Below, piece by piece: positions 5,247 through 7,994 of a stretch of DNA of 7,994 nucleotides. Where the stretch lies: contig JANDWE010000117.1 of NCBI GenBank assembly GCA_024330325.1, forward strand, positions 1 through 7,994, in the 5' to 3' direction. A program made the position numbers and the translations under genes. The first letter of the stretch is position 1. Every line of letters starts with the position of its first letter. Below the pieces are notes generated by a model, which saw only the letters and a list, made by a program, of their open reading frames with translations, was not told where the DNA came from and did no database searches. The DNA comes from Candidatus Nanosynbacter colneyensis (GTDB lineage Bacteria > Patescibacteriota > Saccharimonadia > Saccharimonadales > Saccharimonadaceae).

Positions 5247-6698
5247 ATGAATAGATGGCTATTTGAGAAGTTGCATATTTCTTGGTTGGTGGCGGCGTGG
5301 TGTCTCGGTCTGACAATTGGCGTAATTTCCATCCATTACATACCGCGGTCGTTTGCGACGAACCCATTATTTTTATTGGTCGGACTGGCTATTTTCGTAA
5401 TCGTGGCAAGTAGGCGCTGGCGATTTTTTGTGATTTTAGTAATTATTTCTGGAGTTTTGATTGGTCTTTGGCGCGGTGAAATCGGCAGAAAAGGCGTGGA
5501 GGTTTATGATTCGTTAATCGGAAAGGTCGTAATTGTCCAAGGTCAAGTTTTGGAAGATCCTGATCTTGATAAAAATAGCCAAACGGTTCTTAGATTGGGC
5601 AATCTGCAGATGAATAATGAAAAATTGCCGGGACAAATTTGGATGACGACGCCAGATAAAAACTCAATTAAGCGTAGTGATATCGTGAAGGTTAAGGGCA
5701 AAATGACGGCGGGATTTGGGGCTTTTTCGGCAAGTGTATATCGGGCAAAAATTATTAGCGCCGAAAGACCTGTTCCGGGTGATGTGGCGGTGGGGGTTCG
5801 TGATTGGTTTGCGGGGCGGGTCCGTGAGCATGTTCCGGAATCAGAGTCCGCGTTGGGATTGGGATTTTTATTGGGCTTAAGGCGTGCTATGCCGACTGAA
5901 TTAAGTGACAATTTGAAAATTGCCGGATTGACACATATCGTGGTGGCGAGCGGCTATAATTTAACAATTTTAGTTCGTTTAGCGCGACGATTATTCGCCA
6001 AGCGATCAAAATATTTAGCGATGCTCAGCGCGGCTGTTATGATAATTGGTTTTATGGCGGTGACTGGATTAAGTCCCAGTATGTCGAGAGCTGGTTTGGT
6101 GGCGGGACTGAGTCTGGCGGCGTGGTATTATGGTCGGACAATTCATCCGCTAGTCCTGCTTCCCGTGTCGGCAGCAATCACGCTATTGATAAATCCGCAA
6201 TTTGGTTGGGGCGATTTGGGCTGGCAATTAAGCTTTGCTTCGTTTGCGGGAGTAATTATGTTGGCGCCGCTTTTGCATTCTTACTTTTTTGGCAATAAAG
6301 AGCCGGGTGCGTTTCGACAAATTTTAATTGAAACTTTGTCGGCGCAAATTATGACATTGCCGCTACTTATGATGAGTTTTGGTGTTATTAGTAATGTGGC
6401 GTTAATCGCGAATATGCTGATTTTGCCGTTTGTGCCGCTAGCGATGCTGCTGACGTTTATGTCGGGTGTGATGGTTTTTGTGCCGATGATTGGCGTGTTG
6501 ATTGCAATTCCGACGACGTGGTTACTTGGCTATATGATTCAAGTCACCAATTGGACGGCTGGATTTGAATGGGCTCAAATGGAAGTTAGTATCAATTTGT
6601 GGCAATGTGCGGTTTTATATGTGGCGCTAATTTTGGCAATGATTTGGATGAAAAAGCAAACTAAATTGGACCTCGCTAAGATAAATATTGTGGAGTAG
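5247..6698 (+). CDS. comEC: ComEC-family DNA-uptake channel, short form without the hydrolase domain
   Basis: 483 residues. Two to three N-terminal spans (about 12-30, 41-55, 60-74) lead to a soluble beta-rich region (about 83-175) typical of the ComEC N-terminal DUF4131/OB-like domain. The Competence domain follows (about 200-470): GLGFLLGLRRAMP (204-216), the core motif GLTHIVVASGYN (227-238, usually GLAHLLAISGLH), SPSMSRAG (276-283), GWQLSFASFAGVIMLAP (325-341), AQIMTLPLLMMSFGVIS (366-382) and the hydrophobic ANMLILPFVPLAML (388-401). ComEC forms the inner-membrane channel that passes single-stranded DNA into the cytoplasm during natural transformation. The protein ends after the membrane domain and lacks the C-terminal metallo-beta-lactamase-like domain of the usual 700-800 residue protein; short ComECs are, as I recall, common in Patescibacteria. 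It stands alone between a terminator and the yebC promoter. Confidence 0.88.
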   Translation: MNRWLFEKLHISWLVAAWCLGLTIGVISIHYIPRSFATNPLFLLVGLAIFVIVASRRWRFFVILVIISGVLIGLWRGEIGRKGVEVYDSLIGKVVIVQGQVLEDPDLDKNSQTVLRLGNLQMNNEKLPGQIWMTTPDKNSIKRSDIVKVKGKMTAGFGAFSASVYRAKIISAERPVPGDVAVGVRDWFAGRVREHVPESESALGLGFLLGLRRAMPTELSDNLKIAGLTHIVVASGYNLTILVRLARRLFAKRSKYLAMLSAAVMIIGFMAVTGLSPSMSRAGLVAGLSLAAWYYGRTIHPLVLLPVSAAITLLINPQFGWGDLGWQLSFASFAGVIMLAPLLHSYFFGNKEPGAFRQILIETLSAQIMTLPLLMMSFGVISNVALIANMLILPFVPLAMLLTFMSGVMVFVPMIGVLIAIPTTWLLGYMIQVTNWTAGFEWAQMEVSINLWQCAVLYVALILAMIWMKKQTKLDLAKINIVE

Positions 6699-6706
6699 TG
6701 TATAAT
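6699..6706 (+). promoter_or_regulatory. -10 element of yebC
   Basis: TGTATAAT begins right after the comEC stop codon; the TATAAT (6701-6706) is perfect. The predicted start near 6713 gives a leader of about 33 bases that contains a Shine-Dalgarno, unlike the leaderless promoters of this window. No good -35 was found at 16-18 base spacing. Confidence 0.6.
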
Positions 6707-6735
6707 AGTAACAGATTGAAATAGCAAATAACTTT

Positions 6736-6740
6736 AGGAG
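6736..6740 (+). promoter_or_regulatory. Shine-Dalgarno of yebC
   Basis: AGGAG lies 5 bases before the ATG at 6746, fixing the start that yields the conserved MSGHSKW N-terminus. Confidence 0.8.
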
Positions 6741-6745
6741 AAATT

Positions 6746-7462
6746 ATGTCAGGACACAGTAAATGGGCTACAACTCACCGACAAAAAGCGATTGTTGACG
6801 CTAAGCGCGGCGCAATTTTTACGAAATTGGGTAATCAAATTGCTATTGCAGCACGTGGCGGCACAGATCCAGCGCTGAACTCAAGTTTGGCGATGGCAAT
6901 TGAAAAAGCTAAGGCTGCGAATATGCCTAGCTCAAACATTCAGCGAGCAATTGACCGAGTGGCGGATAAGAGCGCGGCGGCTTTGGAGGAAATTGCTTAC
7001 GAAGGCTATGGTCCTGGCGGCGTGGGCGTTATTATTGAAACGGCGACAGATAATCGTAATCGAACGTTGCCAGAGGTAAAAACTGCGTTGGTTAAAAATG
7101 GCGGGCGAATTGCTGATGCTGGTAGTGTGATGTTCCAATTCACGCGCAAAGGTGTCATCACTATCGAAGGTAGCGGGGAAGATTTGTTGCTGACAGTTTT
7201 GGATGCTGGCGCCGAAGATGCTGTCGAGGAAGATGGCGAGATTATCGTGTATACAGAGTTGAAAGATTTGGCGAGCGTGCGGAATAGATTGGTTGAGCAA
7301 GGCTTGAAGGTTAAAGATGCGGAACTGCGATATATTGCCAATACGCCGATAGAAATTGCCGACATGGAAACTGCGCAGAAATTGATGAAAATGATTGATG
7401 CGTTGGACGATTTGGATGACGTTGTGAATGTTCATACTAACGCGGATATCACAGCGGAATAA
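6746..7462 (+). CDS. yebC: YebC/PmpR/TACO1-family protein (translation or transcription factor)
   Basis: 238 residues, close to the family's usual 240-250. The conserved blocks run in order: GHSKW (3-7), AKRGAIFTKL (19-28), NMPSSNIQRAIDR (59-71), YEGYGPGGVGVIIE (85-98), TDNRNRT (101-107), GAEDAVEEDGE (155-165) and the C-terminal DDLDDVVNVHTN (221-232). The first residues differ slightly from the usual MAGHSKWANIKHRK (here ATTHRQK). Members were first described as DNA-binding regulators; more recent work on YebC and mitochondrial TACO1 points to a ribosome-associated role in relieving stalling at proline-rich stretches. In many bacteria yebC sits beside ruvC-type resolvase genes; here it stands alone, with its own promoter, between comEC and a terminator. 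Family identity is very secure. Confidence 0.96.
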   Translation: MSGHSKWATTHRQKAIVDAKRGAIFTKLGNQIAIAARGGTDPALNSSLAMAIEKAKAANMPSSNIQRAIDRVADKSAAALEEIAYEGYGPGGVGVIIETATDNRNRTLPEVKTALVKNGGRIADAGSVMFQFTRKGVITIEGSGEDLLLTVLDAGAEDAVEEDGEIIVYTELKDLASVRNRLVEQGLKVKDAELRYIANTPIEIADMETAQKLMKMIDALDDLDDVVNVHTNADITAE

Positions 7463-7475
7463 AATCATCGCTTTA

Positions 7476-7510
7476 AGGAATCGCTCCTTTTTCTGGGGCG
7501 ATTTTTAATT
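7476..7510 (+). terminator. Intrinsic terminator after yebC
   Basis: A nine-pair stem AATCGCTCC/GGGGCGATT (7479-7487 with 7495-7503, one G-U pair) closes a seven-base T-rich loop and is followed by TTT, AA, TT. It starts 14-17 bases after the yebC stop. A competing short hairpin (AAGGA/TCCTT) overlaps the upstream arm. Confidence 0.75.
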
Positions 7511-7515
7511 TGACA
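7510..7515 (+). promoter_or_regulatory. Candidate -35 of the lamin-tail gene
   Basis: A perfect TTGACA directly follows the yebC terminator and is 47 bases before the ATG at 7563. The -10 is unclear: AAAGAT (7532-7537, spacing 16) and GATGAT (7535-7540, spacing 19) are weak candidates. The transcript would carry a short leader with a Shine-Dalgarno. Confidence 0.45.
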
Positions 7516-7552
7516 AAAAGTACGCTAAACTAAAGATGATCAACCATAAGCA

Positions 7553-7557
7553 AGGAG
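7553..7557 (+). promoter_or_regulatory. Shine-Dalgarno of the lamin-tail gene
   Basis: AGGAG lies 5 bases before the ATG at 7563 and sets this start, which gives a clean signal peptide. Confidence 0.75.
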
Positions 7558-7562
7558 CGAGC

Positions 7563-7994
7563 ATGAAGTATTTGCGCAACACACTACTTATGATACTAGC
7601 CGTGGCACTAATGATGCCGTCGCCGTTGGTTTTGGCGGAAGGTGTTTCAAGTACTACTCAAGAGTCGAAAGTTGATGACGCTCAGACTGTTGATAATAGT
7701 CTTAAATCGGCTGAGGAAGCGAAAGATTCAGTTGTCGATAAGGAGCAGATCGATAGCAATTTACCCTCCCAATCAAGTGAAAAGCCCGAGACTCCAACGG
7801 AGAATTCATCTACGGATAGTCCGAGTGAAAATCCTGCCACCAATGAGTCTTCAAAATCCGAGCCAAACCCCGAATCTGAGCCGCCAAAAATAGATAATCC
7901 AGATGGAAAAACAGAAGAAAATGCTCCGATATTAATTTCAAAGATTAGTCAGGATAAAAAATATGTTGAGATATATAATCCGACAAATCAGAAT
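7563..7994 (+). CDS. Secreted protein with acidic low-complexity linker and probable lamin-tail domain (right end cut by window)
   Basis: The frame is open from the ATG at 7563 to the right edge, giving the first 144 residues. Residues 1-25 form a signal peptide: MKYLRN, a hydrophobic core, then VLA with predicted cleavage before E26. Residues 26-120 are a disordered linker rich in Ser, Glu, Pro, Asp, Thr and Asn with few hydrophobics, becoming proline-rich from about 67. From about 122 the sequence turns beta-like, ILISKISQ...YVEIYNPTNQN, matching the start of a lamin-tail domain (usual pattern: INEI...EWIELYNP), in which the EIYNP block is the best-conserved part. Such domains occur in many exported bacterial proteins, often beside nucleases or adhesive modules; the downstream architecture lies outside the window. 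The protein is probably exported and may be surface-held by a C-terminal element not seen here. Signal peptide and linker are clear; the domain call rests on about 20 residues. Confidence 0.75.
   Translation, partial: MKYLRNTLLMILAVALMMPSPLVLAEGVSSTTQESKVDDAQTVDNSLKSAEEAKDSVVDKEQIDSNLPSQSSEKPETPTENSSTDSPSENPATNESSKSEPNPESEPPKIDNPDGKTEENAPILISKISQDKKYVEIYNPTNQN

Noticed and set aside
5138..5367. Two minus-strand frames (5138-5332 and 5158-5367)
   Set aside because: They are antisense to the tRNA, its terminator and the comEC start; no ribosome site and no recognisable domain.
6932..7468. Minus-strand frame of 178 codons opposite yebC
   Set aside because: It is entirely antisense to a strongly conserved gene, and its composition looks like an antisense shadow.
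7642..7893. A + frame of 83 codons near the right end
   Set aside because: It is the out-of-frame reading of the lamin-tail gene's low-complexity linker; the true frame has the signal peptide and ribosome site.
1..7994. CRISPR array, insertion sequence or prophage
   Set aside because: No direct-repeat array, transposase-like protein, terminal inverted repeats or phage genes were seen on either strand.

Overview
The window looks like chromosomal sequence from a small-genome bacterium of the Candidate Phyla Radiation (Patescibacteria), most plausibly a Saccharibacteria (TM7) relative. This is an inference from gene content and style, not from a marker gene. The pointers are very tight packing with every gene on the + strand, a short ComEC without its C-terminal hydrolase domain and with an SGYN-type core motif, a membrane-anchored DUF192 protein, a lamin-tail exported protein, and promoters that appear to start transcription on the start codon. 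TGA acts as a stop (ends at 4579 and 5055), so the TGA=Gly code of Gracilibacteria/Absconditabacteria does not apply.

Layout. 1-2616: a very large polytopic membrane protein that enters from the left edge and is split into two reading frames at a run of eight Ts (832-839). 2640-4063: a rimB-like retropepsin-type protease gene overlapping by one base a rimK-like ATP-grasp ligase gene, a probable pair that trims and adds glutamate tails. 4088-5055: a membrane-anchored DUF192 protein translationally coupled (ATGA) to an unknown protein with about five membrane spans. 5103-5179: tRNA-Lys(UUU) with encoded CCA, its own promoter and an intrinsic terminator. 5247-6698: ComEC-type DNA-uptake channel. 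6746-7462: YebC/TACO1-family protein, followed by an intrinsic terminator. 7563 to the right edge: the start of a secreted protein with a low-complexity acidic linker leading into a probable lamin-tail domain.

Regulation. Intergenic gaps are only about 20 to 100 bases and most hold a recognisable promoter. Three genes (rimB-like, DUF192, comEC) have a -10 element ending 6 to 8 bases before the ATG and no Shine-Dalgarno sequence, which predicts leaderless mRNAs. Genes that follow within an operon (rimK, the five-span protein) or that have a 5' leader (yebC, the lamin-tail gene) do have Shine-Dalgarno sequences. There is no stretch above 300 bases without a gene, and I saw no mobile element, CRISPR array or rRNA.

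I see no clearly new multi-gene system. The items most worth a second look are the T8 frameshift in the giant membrane protein, the leaderless promoter pattern, the rimB-rimK pair in a reduced genome, and the unusual U73 discriminator of the tRNA-Lys.
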